NCBI RefSeq assembly: GCF_020564935.1
Contig: NZ_JAJCXB010000001.1
Span: 1-64,000, forward strand
Direction: 5' to 3'
Source of the DNA: Streptomyces pinistramenti
Lineage (GTDB): Bacteria; Actinomycetota; Actinomycetes; Streptomycetales; Streptomycetaceae
Length of the DNA stretch: 64,000 bases
The translations under genes were made by a program, and so were the position numbers. How positions within the stretch are numbered: the first letter of the stretch is position 1; each line of letters begins with the position of its first letter. This document shows, in pieces, positions 16,991-26,640 of this stretch. The notes under the pieces are model-generated. The model was not told the DNA's origin and did no database searches. It saw only the letters and a program-made list of their open reading frames with translations.

Positions 16991-18025
16991 TCACAGGTCC
17001 AGGATGGTCGCTACGAGTTCGCGGCGGCTGCGGACACCGGCCTTCGCGAAGACGCTCTTCAGGTGGTCCTGCACGGTGGCTGTGGTGATATGCAGTTCCA
17101 TGGCGATGGCCCGCGAAGGCAGGCCGGCGACGACCCGCTCCAGGATGTCCCGCTCGCGCGGCGTGAGCCCGTACGCGAGCAGCAGCACCTCGGCCACGTC
17201 GGCGGCCGGCGCCGGGTGCACCGTCACGGCGACGGGCGCCGGGTACGGGCCACCGCTCATCGGCGAGGCGTGGACCGAGAGCCACCGGCCCGACCGGCCA
17301 CGGATCCGCCCGTAGGCCGGCAGCGCCGCGCCTCTTCCCCGCGCGGCGACCTCCAGGACCGCGATGGGCAGCTCCCACCCGGACGAGGCCAGCTCGTCCC
17401 GCCAGAGTTTCGCGGCCGGATTCTCCGAGAGCAGCCGCAAGTCCTGATCGAGCAGGAGCACACCCGCCTCGGCCGGGCCGGGAGCGGCGTCGGCGGGTGC
17501 CCGGTGGACGGCCCGGCGCAGGGCCGCACCCACCGGGGCGGACAGCCGCCGCAGAACGTCGACGTCGACCGGAGTGAAGTCGGGACGCCCACCGCCGCCG
17601 AACAGGGCGATGGCGCCCCAGCACCGGCGGTCCACCACGAAGCTCGCCCGCAGCTCGTGCCGCGCGTCGATCATCGGGAGCACGGCCCGGTAGCGGTGGC
17701 TGGACTCCGGGTCACCGCCGGTGGCCGCACCGAGCGTGCCTGCGGTCACCTCGGAGCGGGCGAGCGCCGCGAACTTCAGTACGTCGTCCACCAGGTACTC
17801 GTTGTGCGCGGCGGCTGCGGCGGCGGCCGGCGTGAGTCCGGCACTCACGTCGTCGGTGATCAGCAACGTTGCGGGGTCAATCGTGCCGAAACAGTAGGAG
17901 TCGGCCGGGACGAGCCGCGTCAGCCGCTCGGCGATCCGGCGTCGCAGCTCCCGGGAGCCGAGGTCGAGACGGCAGATCGCCTCGATGTCACGCACGGTCT
18001 CGCGCTGGGCAACCGGGGAACTCAC
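16991..18025 (-). CDS. LuxR-family regulator with GAF-like sensor
   Basis: A 344-residue protein. The middle (about 40-190) has a GAF-like arrangement (LVPADSYCFGTIDPATLLIT, LRASFVVDRRCWGAIALFGG). The C-terminal 65 residues are a LuxR helix-turn-helix: YGLTPRERDILERVVAGLPS, then AIAMELHITTATVQDHLKSV. It stands alone between the sigma operon and the next rightward gene. The ligand is unknown. Confidence 0.88.
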   Translation of the reverse strand: MSSPVAQRETVRDIEAICRLDLGSRELRRRIAERLTRLVPADSYCFGTIDPATLLITDDVSAGLTPAAAAAAAHNEYLVDDVLKFAALARSEVTAGTLGAATGGDPESSHRYRAVLPMIDARHELRASFVVDRRCWGAIALFGGGGRPDFTPVDVDVLRRLSAPVGAALRRAVHRAPADAAPGPAEAGVLLLDQDLRLLSENPAAKLWRDELASSGWELPIAVLEVAARGRGAALPAYGRIRGRSGRWLSVHASPMSGGPYPAPVAVTVHPAPAADVAEVLLLAYGLTPRERDILERVVAGLPSRAIAMELHITTATVQDHLKSVFAKAGVRSRRELVATILDL

Positions 18026-18096
18026 CGGCCGAACGGTACCCCAGAAGTGTGGGAGGGCCGTATGGCTGCTCCGGTGCCTACCCTCAGTCCGGAAAA

Positions 18097-18120
18097 GGCA
18101 AATGCACAGGCAAATGCACA
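18097..18120 (+). repeat. Tandem 12-base repeat near a ribosome site
   Basis: The unit GGCAAATGCACA occurs twice in direct succession, immediately before AGGAGGTCACGGC and the ATG at 18133. The second unit ends next to the ribosome site, so changes in copy number would alter the untranslated leader. Confidence 0.6.
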
Positions 18121-18132
18121 GGAGGTCACGGC

Positions 18133-18537
18133 ATGTCCCCGTCCATGCTCACTGTCGGACTCGATCCCGCGCTGGTGGACGACTCGGCCTCGTCGCGGGC
18201 GGCGTTCCCCGAGATCGACGCCGAAGCGGTCCGGGCCGGCGTGGCCGCCGGGCGGGCCCGGCTCAAGGAACTCGGCTTCACTGTCGACGTCTGCCTGCTC
18301 GACTACGGCCGCACGGCCGAGGCGGTCTACCGCGCCGCGCTGTCCAGGAAGGACTACGACATCGTGGTGATCGGCGCCGGCATCCGGCTGGACCCGGCGC
18401 TGACCCCGCTCTTCGAGGTCCTGGTCGGCATCACTCACGAACTGGCGCCCGGTGCGAAGCTCTGTTTCAACGTGAGCCCGTCGACAACCGTCGAGGCCGT
18501 CCAGCGGTGGTGGCCCGAACGCAGGCCACTAGTCTAG
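18133..18537 (+). CDS. Conserved hypothetical protein, Rossmann-like
   Basis: 134 residues; ATG preceded by a strong AGGAGG. The sequence alternates strands and helices (FTVDVCLLDYGRTAEAVYRA, YDIVVIGAGIRLDPALTPLF, LAPGAKLCFNVSP), which suggests a small alpha/beta fold, but there is no catalytic signature. Similar stand-alone proteins occur in many actinobacteria without a known role. Confidence 0.75.
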   Translation: MSPSMLTVGLDPALVDDSASSRAAFPEIDAEAVRAGVAAGRARLKELGFTVDVCLLDYGRTAEAVYRAALSRKDYDIVVIGAGIRLDPALTPLFEVLVGITHELAPGAKLCFNVSPSTTVEAVQRWWPERRPLV

Positions 18538-18669
18538 GACTTGGTCCGGACTCATCCATCAATGCTGGTCAACGGCTTGAGCGTGGAGAGTGTGCTGGAA
18601 CGTCCACGACCAGCAGCGTCCGGCAGCGGCGGCAGGCGCGCCGGGGCGGCAAGAGAGAGGTGCAAACGT

Positions 18670-19371
18670 ATGGGTGCCAGTGGTGTCATCGGCGAGACAG
18701 GGACGGAAGGGTCCGACCAGGCAGAGCTGTCAGTTCCCGCGGCGGACAGGGCCGAGGGGGGCGTCCCGGGGGAGCGCCTGGTGCTCTTCACCGACGCGGT
18801 CACCGCGATCTCCATCACCCTGCTGATCCTGCCGCTGGTGGACCTCGTCCCAGAAGCCGCGTCCGCCCACGAGGGCGCCAGCGAGGTGATCACCGGTCAC
18901 CTCGACCAGATCTGGAGCTTCCTGCTCAGCTTCGCGGTCATCGCGAACATCTGGCGGGAACACCACCGGACCTTCTCATCGGTCACGGAGTTCACCCGCT
19001 CCCTGATGATATGGAACATGGGGTGGCTGCTCTCCGTCGTCGTACTTCCTCTGCCGACCGAGATGCTCGGCACCTTCGGCCGCGACCGATTCGTGGCGGC
19101 GTTCTACTACTCGACCCTCCTGGCCGGCATGGTCTGCCGGTTCGCGATGCTGAGGATCCTGAAGGCCACCCCGGCACTTTTCGAGGAAGACGGCCCGGCG
19201 GTCCGCCGGAGGGCCGAGGACTTGTACACCGAGAGCTGGCTCAACATCCTCGCCCTGGTCATCGCCTTCGCCATCGCGCTCGCCGTACCCGTCCTGCAGT
19301 ACTACAGCCTGCTGCTGCTCGCCGTCCTGCCGAGGCTGGCGCGTTCCCGACGGCAACGCACCGCCCGCTGA
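18670..19371 (+). CDS. TMEM175-family potassium channel-like protein
   Basis: 233 residues with about six membrane segments. The signature of the first pore helix is present: RLVLFTDAVTAISITLLILP (canonical FSD becomes FTD). Later segments include IWSFLLSFAVIANIWREHH, WLLSVVVLPLPTEML and ILALVIAFAIALAVPVLQY. Bacterial members form tetrameric potassium-leak channels. An N-terminal acidic extension of about 35 residues precedes the first helix. The ATG at 18670 is chosen because upstream codons look non-coding. Confidence 0.85.
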   Translation: MGASGVIGETGTEGSDQAELSVPAADRAEGGVPGERLVLFTDAVTAISITLLILPLVDLVPEAASAHEGASEVITGHLDQIWSFLLSFAVIANIWREHHRTFSSVTEFTRSLMIWNMGWLLSVVVLPLPTEMLGTFGRDRFVAAFYYSTLLAGMVCRFAMLRILKATPALFEEDGPAVRRRAEDLYTESWLNILALVIAFAIALAVPVLQYYSLLLLAVLPRLARSRRQRTAR

Positions 19372-19453
19372 CCACGGGAACCGCCGCCGCCCGGACACCA
19401 GCCTGAGCTCTGGGGACAGCCGCTCCGCAGCTCGACATGATCGCTGCTATGGC

Positions 19454-20222
19454 TCAAGACATCCTGCGTGGGGAGAGGCACGAGGACGCGCCGACCGCGA
19501 CGGGCAGGGTCGGGCCGTGACCGTCCGTGCCGTCTTTCTGCCGATCCGCCGTGAGCCGTTCGCCCTCGATGTCGAGGTCGGGCAGCAGCCGGTCCAGCCA
19601 CTTCGGAAGCCACCAGCCCGCTCGGCCGACGAGCGCGAGGACGGCGGGGACAAGCGTCATCCGGACGAGGAAGGCGTCGATGCAGACCCCCACGGCGAGG
19701 GCGAAGGCGATCGGCTTCAGCATCGTGCTGCCGCCGGGGATGAAGCTCGCGAACACCGCGAACATGATGAGGGCGGCGGCGGTGACCACGCGGGAGACAT
19801 GGCGCGAACCGGCCAGGACGGCTTCCGGCGGCGCGGCGCCGTGGACGAGCGCCTCGCGGATGCGGCTGACCATGAATACCTCGTAGTCCATGGCGAGTCC
19901 GAACAGCACTGCCATCGCCAGGATGGGCAGGATGCTGACCACCGGACCGGTCTCGGCGACGCCGAGCGCGCTCGCGAGCCAGTCTCACTGGAACACGGCC
20001 ACGACCGCGCCGAAGGTGGCGGCCACCGACAGCAGGAAGCCCAGACTGGCCTTCAACGGGACGATCACCGAGCGGAAAACCAGGAGCAACGGCAGCAGCG
20101 ACAGGCCGACGACAACGAGCGCGAAGGGGATCAGAGAGCTCGCCAACCCGTCGGAGACGTCGATGTTCACAGCGGTCGTACCGGTCACCGAGACCTCGGC
20201 CCGTGTCTGCTTCTGCCAGGTC
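19454..20222 (-). pseudogene. MMPL/RND transporter C-terminal remnant
   Basis: Only the last third of an MMPL-type membrane exporter remains: IPFALVVVGLSLLPLLLVFR, then MAVLFGLAMDYEVFMVSRIR and IAFALAVGVCIDAFLVRMTL. An in-frame TGA at 19985-19987 interrupts it (VFQ-stop-DWLASALGV); related proteins usually have Trp there, so TGG to TGA explains it. The 5' side joins directly to the front of an IS5-type transposase at about 20223. The gene is dead: 5'-truncated and carrying a nonsense codon. Confidence 0.8.
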
Positions 20223-20377
20223 GGCTCACCCTTACACAGGACGTACACGATCCCGCGCAGGGCGGTCCGGTCGTCCACCGGCAACCGGCCCGGATACCGC
20301 TCACGCCGCGGCGGACGAGCCGGCAGCAGCGGAGCCACACATTCCCACAGGTCATCAGGCACAAGATCATCCGACAC
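20223..20377 (-). mobile_element. IS5-family transposase N-terminal remnant
   Basis: GTG at 20377 opens SDDLVPDDLWECVAPLLPAR, then DRTALRGIVYVLCKG, the standard N-terminus of an IS5-family transposase. After about 50 residues it fuses to MMPL sequence, so both the rest of the transposase and the start of the MMPL gene were deleted. Confidence 0.7.
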
Positions 20378-20584
20378 CCGAGAAAGTCTGCCGCCACCCC
20401 ACCACGCAGCCAGCAAGATCAAGAAAGCATGTTAATGATCTGCACGCCCTTAAGTACCGCCCCCTGCGGAAACACGTCCTCGTACCGGAACTCTGCGACC
20501 GTCCTGAACGACCACTACGGAGGGGGCGGTCCACCAAGCGGGCCCGATACCAACGCCTCGGCGCACACACAGGAAGGCGCATCC

Positions 20585-21313
20585 ATGCACCGCAGAGAAT
20601 TCATCCGCCACACGTCAGCAGCCGCGGGCGTCATATCCGCAGGGGCACTGGCTACCACCGCCCTGGACGATGGCGCAGCAGTCGCCTCGACGCGGCGCAC
20701 AGACGCGCTGCGCGTCCACATCGTGATTTTCGACGGTGTTGAGGAGATGGACTGCATCGGCCCGTACGAGGTCTTCTCCGCCGCAGCCATGCACAGTCCG
20801 AACGGCATCGAGGTCCGGTATGTCACGACGGGACAGCCTGGGCTGGTCCGTTGCGGATACGGCACGGGCATAGAGGTGAAGTATCGGTGGTCGCCGGAAG
20901 CGGCGGACGTGGTCATCGTGCCCGGCGGCGGCTACGCCCACCGTGAAGGTCCCGGCGTATGGGCCGAAATCGATGGCGCCACTCTCCCTCGTGCCCTCGC
21001 TGCCGCTCCCCGTGAAGGGCTGACGATCAGTTCGCTGTGTACGGGAGCGGTGATTCTGTCTGCGGCCGGCCTGACGAAGGGGCGCCCGTGCACAACACAC
21101 CACGGCGCGAAAAACTATCTGAGGGAACAGGGCGGTCTCGTCAAGGACGCTCGCGTGGTCGATGACGGGGATCTTGTGACGGCCGGGGGTATCACCTCGG
21201 GTCTCGACCTGGGCTTGTGGCTGGTCAACCGCGAACTCGGGCCGGATGTGGCGACGGGCGTGGAGACGATGCTGGAGTACGAGGCGCGCGGAACCGTCTG
21301 GCGGAAGAACTGA
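20585..21313 (+). CDS. Tat-exported DJ-1/PfpI-family protein
   Basis: 242 residues. The N-terminus MHRREFIRHTSAAAGVISAG is a twin-arginine-type signal with a hydrophobic core. The rest is a DJ-1/PfpI domain: LRVHIVIFDGVEEMDCIGPY, EAADVVIVPGGGYAHREG and the nucleophile elbow ISSLCTGAVILSAAGL with Cys, followed by TTHHGAKNYL and GITSGLDLGLWLV. Family members act as glyoxalases, isonitrile hydratase-like enzymes or hydrolases; export is unusual. Flanked on both sides by IS remnants. Confidence 0.87.
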   Translation: MHRREFIRHTSAAAGVISAGALATTALDDGAAVASTRRTDALRVHIVIFDGVEEMDCIGPYEVFSAAAMHSPNGIEVRYVTTGQPGLVRCGYGTGIEVKYRWSPEAADVVIVPGGGYAHREGPGVWAEIDGATLPRALAAAPREGLTISSLCTGAVILSAAGLTKGRPCTTHHGAKNYLREQGGLVKDARVVDDGDLVTAGGITSGLDLGLWLVNRELGPDVATGVETMLEYEARGTVWRKN

Positions 21314-21403
21314 CCGAGGGCGGTCCCGCCGGGGACAGATGAAAGGACTCGGTCGAGGAAGGGTAGCGGACACCGAAGCAGGTTGGCCGCTGGCGGGACC
21401 GTC

Positions 21404-21729
21404 AGAGGTGATAGACGCGATCGTCGCAGCAGAAGTTGCCGACCACGCGCAACCTTGGGCGTCGTTCCACTTGGTGAGTCGGCGGTAGTTGATCAGGCTG
21501 GCGCCTACGGCGGTGAAGGTGAGGAAGTGCTCGGGTTTGCGCGCGTAGCGTCGGTGCGGGCGACGGCAGCCGGAAGGCCAGGACGTGGTGCGCTCGACCA
21601 CCCGGCGGTGGCCGGCCAGCGGCTGGGAGGACTCGGTCTCGCGGCGGGCGATGCGGAGTGTGATGCCAGGTGCTCGTAGCCATCGACGCTGGGTCGTAGT
21701 CGTAGCCCTTGTCGCCGTGCAGCATCTCG
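21404..21729 (-). mobile_element. IS5-family transposase C-terminal remnant
   Basis: On the minus strand the sequence reads MLHGDKGYDYD (second Asp motif), then in another frame VERTTSWPSGCRRPHRRYAR (Glu helix) and LTFTAVGASLINYRRLTKW. It is frameshifted and lacks its N-terminus. The other side is fused to the 5' end of the next rightward gene. Confidence 0.75.
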
Positions 21730-22236
21730 GACGCCGTCGGCGCGGTCGGATTCGGTCTCGTTATCGGTGGCACGATGCTCGCACCCGTTGCCCTTCTCGC
21801 CGCGCAGACCTACGTCATGAAGAAGGCCGCGCAGTTGCCCGAGAGGATGCCGGGTTGGACCTTGTACGTCGGCCGGAACTACATCGTGACCACCGACGCC
21901 ACCGGGCGTAGAGAGTTCACCTGGGACCGGCTCGCGAAGGTCACCGTCGGTGAGATCCCGCATCGGGGGGCCGTATCAGTTCACCGCGCTCTTCGTGGAG
22001 TCCGCGCAGAAATCCGTCCCGCCGAATACGCGCCGGCGGGATGGCCCCACCCGAAGCTGCTCCCTCCCGCGACCACCCAGGTCGTGAGGACATTTCCGGT
22101 CTGCGTTCTGGGACCGATGACGCATGCGCAGCGGACCGAACTGTCCGAAGCCCTCGCCCGATACGGCGGATCGCGCTGGAGCACCCCGGAACATGCTGCC
22201 GAAGAGAGCAGCAGACCTGATCGTGACGCTGCCTGA
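21709..22236 (+). CDS. Truncated hypothetical membrane protein
   Basis: The native sequence starts about 21730, directly at the IS scar: a hydrophobic helix GFGLVIGGTMLAPVALLAAQ, then LPERMPGWTLYVGRNYIVTT and GRREFTWDRLAKVTVGEIP. A late FPVCVLGPMTHAQRTELSEA segment closes it. The 5' part of the gene was probably removed by the IS event, so expression is doubtful. No family recognised. Confidence 0.45.
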   Translation: MSPCSISDAVGAVGFGLVIGGTMLAPVALLAAQTYVMKKAAQLPERMPGWTLYVGRNYIVTTDATGRREFTWDRLAKVTVGEIPHRGAVSVHRALRGVRAEIRPAEYAPAGWPHPKLLPPATTQVVRTFPVCVLGPMTHAQRTELSEALARYGGSRWSTPEHAAEESSRPDRDAA

Positions 22237-22361
22237 GTTGGCCGCAGTCACACAAGGGCCCGTTCCGCACTGACAAAACCCTGCGCCTCGCTGACATCTT
22301 GCTCAGTTGCTGCTCGAACTCGAATTGGAAGGGGCCATGCCGGTTCGGGCAGTATCAGGGT

Positions 22362-22934
22362 GTGAACAGCGCGAAGAAGGACGTTCTGGATGCGGTCGGG
22401 CCCCGTCTGCGGGAGCTGCGTCGCCGGCGGGGGATCACGCTGGCTGAGCTTGGCCAGCGGACCGGAATCAGCGAGAGCACGCTGTCTCGTCTGGAGGGCG
22501 GCAGTCGCAAGCCGACTTTGGAGCTGCTGCTGCCACTCGCTGAGGTGTACGCGGTGCCCCTCGACCATCTCGTGGGCGCGCCCCGTACGGGAGACCCGCG
22601 CATTCACCTGCGCCCGGTGACCCGGGGAGGCATGACGTTGGTGCCGCTGAGCGATCCTGGCGGCGCCCAAGCTTATAAGCTTCTCATTTCACCCACGTCC
22701 CAGAGCGAGCCGGAGCTGCAGACTCACGACGGTTTTGAGTGGCTCTATGTGCTCGCCGGACGGCTTAGGCTGCTGCTGGGCGAGCAGAGCCTGAGCCTCA
22801 AGCCGGGCGAGGCCGCGGAGTTCGACACGCACGTGCCGCACTGGATTGGCGCCGACGGCGACCAGGCCGTTGAACTTCTCATCCTGCTTGGACGCCAGGG
22901 AGAACGGGCCCACCTCCGGGTCCGCGCCACCTGA
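22362..22934 (+). CDS. XRE-type regulator with cupin domain
   Basis: 190 residues. N-terminal helix-turn-helix: LRELRRRRGITLAELGQRTG, then ISESTLSRLEGGSRKPTLEL. C-terminal cupin with GFEWLYVLAGRLRLLLGEQ and LKPGEAAEFDTHVPHWIGA. This architecture represses small-molecule or stress genes; the target may be the convergent oxidoreductase locus or the unlinked sulfur genes beyond it, but this is inference. GTG at 22362. Confidence 0.88.
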   Translation: MNSAKKDVLDAVGPRLRELRRRRGITLAELGQRTGISESTLSRLEGGSRKPTLELLLPLAEVYAVPLDHLVGAPRTGDPRIHLRPVTRGGMTLVPLSDPGGAQAYKLLISPTSQSEPELQTHDGFEWLYVLAGRLRLLLGEQSLSLKPGEAAEFDTHVPHWIGADGDQAVELLILLGRQGERAHLRVRAT

Positions 22935-22952
22935 CCCGGTCGCGGTAAGGGC

Positions 22953-23886
22953 TCAGTTCCCGCCGGGGAGGGAGCCCAGTCCGTGCGCACGGCTGCCCTG
23001 CACCCGCCGCGACACCTCGGCCTCCAGCGCCCCGCTGAACACTTCACCGTCCTTCGCCGCACGGGCGGCGGCTTCCGCGTCTGCCTTCAGCAGGTCCATG
23101 TGGATCGCGGCGGCCGCGGTGGTGCCGGCTGCTGCCGCGGCGGGAACCCCGGCCAGTACATCGCTGACGTTCCCCGCGGCCCACACGCCCTGCACTCCGG
23201 TGAACCCGGAGGCGTCCACCTGGAGCTGCTCCCCCAGGCCCATCGGGTGTTCCTGCATCGTCACGCCCAGCTCGCGCAGGAAACCCGCGCGCGCGAGGAA
23301 CCGGGGGGCAACCACCAGTTGCTGGACCGCCACCACCTTTCCCGACGCCAGCCGCACGCCCACCATCTGGTCCTGGCTGTCGACCTCGAGCCCGGTGGCC
23401 TCACCGTCGACCACGCCGACACCGAGAGCAGCCAGCTGCTCCCACTGTTCGTCGGTCAGTTCCGTTGCGGTGTGCAGGAACAGCGTGACGTCCTTGGACA
23501 TCTGACGGAACAACAGTGCCTGGTGAAAGTTGCCGAGCACTCCGATGACCTTGTCCCGGACTTCCCAGCCGTGGCAGTACACGCAGTGCAGCACGTCCCG
23601 CCCCCACCGTTCGGCCAGCCCTGGCACGTCCGGCAGCACATCGACCAAACCAAGCGACCTCCTCGCGCCCGAGCCGCAGTAGCTCCAGAGGAGAGATGCT
23701 CTCGCGGCCGAGCACACCATGGGCGCCAGCAGCCGGAGCATTGCGGGGCTCACCCTTGTCGATCACCAGAACCGACCGGCGCACCCGGGCCAGATTCAAA
23801 GCCCCGGAAAGGCCGGCGGTCCCACCCCCGACCACCACGACGTCCCAGGCCTGTTCACCATCTCGTATCAACTCGAACTCGCTCAT
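22953..23886 (-). pseudogene. Thioredoxin-reductase-like FAD/NAD(P) oxidoreductase with internal deletion
   Basis: Starts normally at ATG 23886 (VVVVGGGTAGLSGALNLARV is the FAD loop; ISPLELLRLGREEV follows). At about 23650 it jumps to VDVLPDVPGLAERWGRDVLH in a different frame. Roughly 45 residues that normally separate these two motifs are missing. The redox pair CVYCHGWEVR and the C-terminal FAD motif GVWAAGNVSDVLAG are intact. Proteins of this type often accompany rhodaneses in sulfur stress operons, which fits the genes that follow in the opposite orientation. Confidence 0.82.
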
Positions 23887-24190
23887 GCCATCAGCGTCCG
23901 ACGGCGCCACGGATGCCGCATCGGTTCATGCTGTCCTGGCAAGACGCGCTGGCTCTCGCCGCCGGGGATGGCTCGCCGATCGGCCGACGGCCCCGGACCG
24001 CGCCGAGCATCTTGCCAGTCCAGCAAGAGGATTCGTCGCCTGCGGATACGTGTGTGCAAGCTGCGTCCAGATGGTTTCGGCCCCAACTGAAAGCCGGTAT
24101 CTCCAGGACTCGGTCGTGTTCCCGCATTCGTTGGGAATTCCTCCAGATCGAGCGGCATGCCGGTAGTTGAAATACTTGAGGACGCAGCAG

Positions 24191-24880
24191 ATGGAAAATC
24201 GCCACGTCGTGATCATTCCGATCGAGATCGATGAGGAGAAGGAAGCCTCTTATCTCGCCGTATGGCAAGATGCTGCGGAGGTGATGGCGGCGCAGCCCGG
24301 TTTCATTCGGACTTACATGTTCCGCACGATCGTTCCGGGGAGCAAATTCTCTCTCGTCAACGTGGCGGAATGGGAGTCCACCCGTCACTGGGAAGAGGCA
24401 ATGAATGTCTGCCCGATGATGGGACAGCAGACAGCCGTCGTCCATGCCTCGAACTACGAGGCGATCCGGACGGTCCTGCCCACGCAGAGCCTGAGTTCCG
24501 GCGACGGTCGCATGCCCGCTGACCTGTCTCCTGTTGAGGCGCGTCGCCGCGCCGAGGACGGGCAACTCACACTGGTCGATGTCCGTGGAGACGATGAATG
24601 GGCAGCGCGCCACCCGGCCGGCGCCGTCCACGCCGCGCTCAGCACATTGCCAGCGTCGCTGTCGGATCTGCCTGACGGCCCACTGGCCTTCGTCTGCCGC
24701 ACAGGCAACCGCAGCGCGCAGGGCGGCGTGCAGGCGATCCGCGCGGGCCGGTCTTCCGTCTACAGCGTGGCGGGCGGCCTTGAGGCGTGGGAAGCAGCGG
24801 GGCTGCCGGTCGTCCTTCCCGGGAGCGAAAGCGCCGAGAACAACGGCGATCGCGTCGCAGATGCGGTGCGCGAGGGCTGA
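24191..24880 (+). CDS. ABM-domain / rhodanese fusion protein
   Basis: 229 residues. Residues 1 to about 105 resemble the antibiotic-biosynthesis-monooxygenase (ABM) dimeric alpha/beta fold (RHVVIIPIEIDEEKEASYLA, FIRTYMFRTIVPGSKFSLVN, EWESTRHWEEAM). Residues about 115-215 are a rhodanese: LTLVDVRGDDEWAARHPAGA, active Cys in LAFVCRTGNRSAQGG, then VYSVAGGLEAWEAAGLPV. Rhodaneses carry sulfane sulfur as a Cys-persulfide. The ATG at 24191 has GAGG nine bases upstream. Confidence 0.83.
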   Translation: MENRHVVIIPIEIDEEKEASYLAVWQDAAEVMAAQPGFIRTYMFRTIVPGSKFSLVNVAEWESTRHWEEAMNVCPMMGQQTAVVHASNYEAIRTVLPTQSLSSGDGRMPADLSPVEARRRAEDGQLTLVDVRGDDEWAARHPAGAVHAALSTLPASLSDLPDGPLAFVCRTGNRSAQGGVQAIRAGRSSVYSVAGGLEAWEAAGLPVVLPGSESAENNGDRVADAVREG

Positions 24881-25131
24881 CGAAAGCGAAACCGGCAGAT
24901 AACCGTCGCATACGTCCGCCGGCATGAGGCCGGCCGGATACGCCGTCCGCCCGCAGTCTTCGGGAAATTCGCTACCGCCATTCCAGACGGTGATCGTTTG
25001 CGCAATGTCCCAGGAAATGAGAACCGCGGATATCGCGAGCGGTTCGGAGTGGCGCAACGGTTCCGGAGCTTCGGCGGCGGCTTCCCGAAACGGAATTAAC
25101 CGGGTACACCAGCCCGGAGAGGATTCACGCC

Positions 25132-26496
25132 ATGTTTTTTGTCGACACCCTGGAGTTCGAGGGGCTGGGCAACCGTAGCTATCTGGCAGGGGGTCGGCGA
25201 GCTGCGGTCGTGGTCGATCCGCCGCGGGACGTCGATCAGGTGATCGCCACCGCCGCGCGGCGAGGGGTGCGCATCGCCTACGTGGCGGAGACGCACTTGC
25301 ACAACGACTACGTCACCGGCGGGCTGGAACTGGCCCGCCTCACCGGCGCCCGCTACCTCGTCCCGGTCGGGGCCCGAGTCTCCTTCCCTCGCACTCTTGT
25401 CGCGGACGGGGACGTGTCCGAGGTGGACGAGTACCTGGTGCTGCGCGCGATAGCCACCCCGGGCCACACCCCGCACCACACCTCGTACGTCCTGGAGGAG
25501 GAGGGAAGCCCGGTGGCTGCTTTCACGGGCGGCTCGCTGCTGATCGGTTCCGTGGGACGACCGGACCTGGTGGACCCGCGGCTGACCGAGCAATTGGCCC
25601 GCGCCCAGCACGCTTCCGTCCACCGGTTGGCGGCGACACTCGACGACGAGGTGCCGGTGCTGCCCACGCACGGTTTCGGCAGCTTCTGCTCCTCCTCCCA
25701 AGCCGAGGGCGATGCGAGCACGATCGGCCAGGAACGCGCCGGCAACGACGCATTCACCCTGGATGTCGACGACTTCGTGAAGCGGGTCCTGGCCGGGCTG
25801 GAGAACGTGCCCGCCTACTACACGCACATGGGCCCGGCCAACGCCGCCGGACCCGGGCCCGTCGACCTGGCCCCGCCCGAGCCCGCCGACGCCGCACAGA
25901 TCGCCGAACGGCTGGCGGCGGGTGAGTGGGTGGTGGACCTGCGCAGCCGGGTCGCCTTCGCCGACGGCCATGTGGCCGGATCGTTCAACTTCGAGGGCAC
26001 AGGCAAGCTGGCCATCTATCTGGCCTGGCTGATCCCGTGGGGCAAGCCGGTCACCCTGCTCGGCGACACCCCGGGGCAGATTGCCGAGGCGCAGCGGGAG
26101 CTGACCCGGGTCGGTATCGACCGCCCGGCCGCCGCCGCCACCGGTGATCCAGCCGCCTGGGTCCGTCAGGGCGAACGGCTCGCCTTTTTCCCCCGCGCCG
26201 GCTTCGCCGACCTCGCCGCTGCACACAAGCGCGGCGAGGACGTGGTGGTGCTGGATGTGCGCCGGGATTCCGAACGTGCGAACGGCTTCATCGAGGGCTC
26301 CGTGCACATTCCGCTCCACGAACTGCACGGCCGGGTCGGCGACGTGCCGGACGGCACGGTGTGGGTGCACTGCGCCGGCGGGATGCGCGCGGCGATCGCC
26401 GCTTCTCTCCTGGACGCGGCCGGACGACAGGTCGTCGCCATCGATGACAGCTTCGAAGCGGCCGCCGACGCGGGCCTGAGCCTCACCCGGTCATGA
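25132..26496 (+). CDS. MBL-fold persulfide dioxygenase-like / rhodanese protein
   Basis: 454 residues. The N-terminal ~240 are a metallo-beta-lactamase fold with AETHLHNDYVTGGLELARL (metal motif with Tyr in place of the last His), ATPGHTPHHTSYVLEE and VLPTHGFGSFCSS, as in persulfide dioxygenases. The C-terminal part has two rhodanese-like modules: a degenerate one (WVVDLRSRVAFADGHVAGSF) without a Cys loop and an active-looking one with VWVHCAGGMRAAIAASLL. Expected role: oxidise persulfide to sulfite or thiosulfate, with the sulfur relayed by the rhodanese. Confidence 0.88.
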   Translation: MFFVDTLEFEGLGNRSYLAGGRRAAVVVDPPRDVDQVIATAARRGVRIAYVAETHLHNDYVTGGLELARLTGARYLVPVGARVSFPRTLVADGDVSEVDEYLVLRAIATPGHTPHHTSYVLEEEGSPVAAFTGGSLLIGSVGRPDLVDPRLTEQLARAQHASVHRLAATLDDEVPVLPTHGFGSFCSSSQAEGDASTIGQERAGNDAFTLDVDDFVKRVLAGLENVPAYYTHMGPANAAGPGPVDLAPPEPADAAQIAERLAAGEWVVDLRSRVAFADGHVAGSFNFEGTGKLAIYLAWLIPWGKPVTLLGDTPGQIAEAQRELTRVGIDRPAAAATGDPAAWVRQGERLAFFPRAGFADLAAAHKRGEDVVVLDVRRDSERANGFIEGSVHIPLHELHGRVGDVPDGTVWVHCAGGMRAAIAASLLDAAGRQVVAIDDSFEAAADAGLSLTRS

Positions 26497-26640
26497 ATCC
26501 CTTGCTCCACCTGCACAGAAGGCACGTGATTTGTTCCTCTACCGCCAGGCTCTTGGCTGCCTCGGCCCCGTACAGGCCCCCCGGGTCACCGGTACCGCAA
26601 TGCCGTCGGCCGGCGACAGCAGACACAGTGGGCGAATAGC

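Noticed and set aside
25096..26370. 424-codon frame opposite the MBL-rhodanese gene
   Set aside because: No domain, wrong codon bias; the rightward gene is clear.
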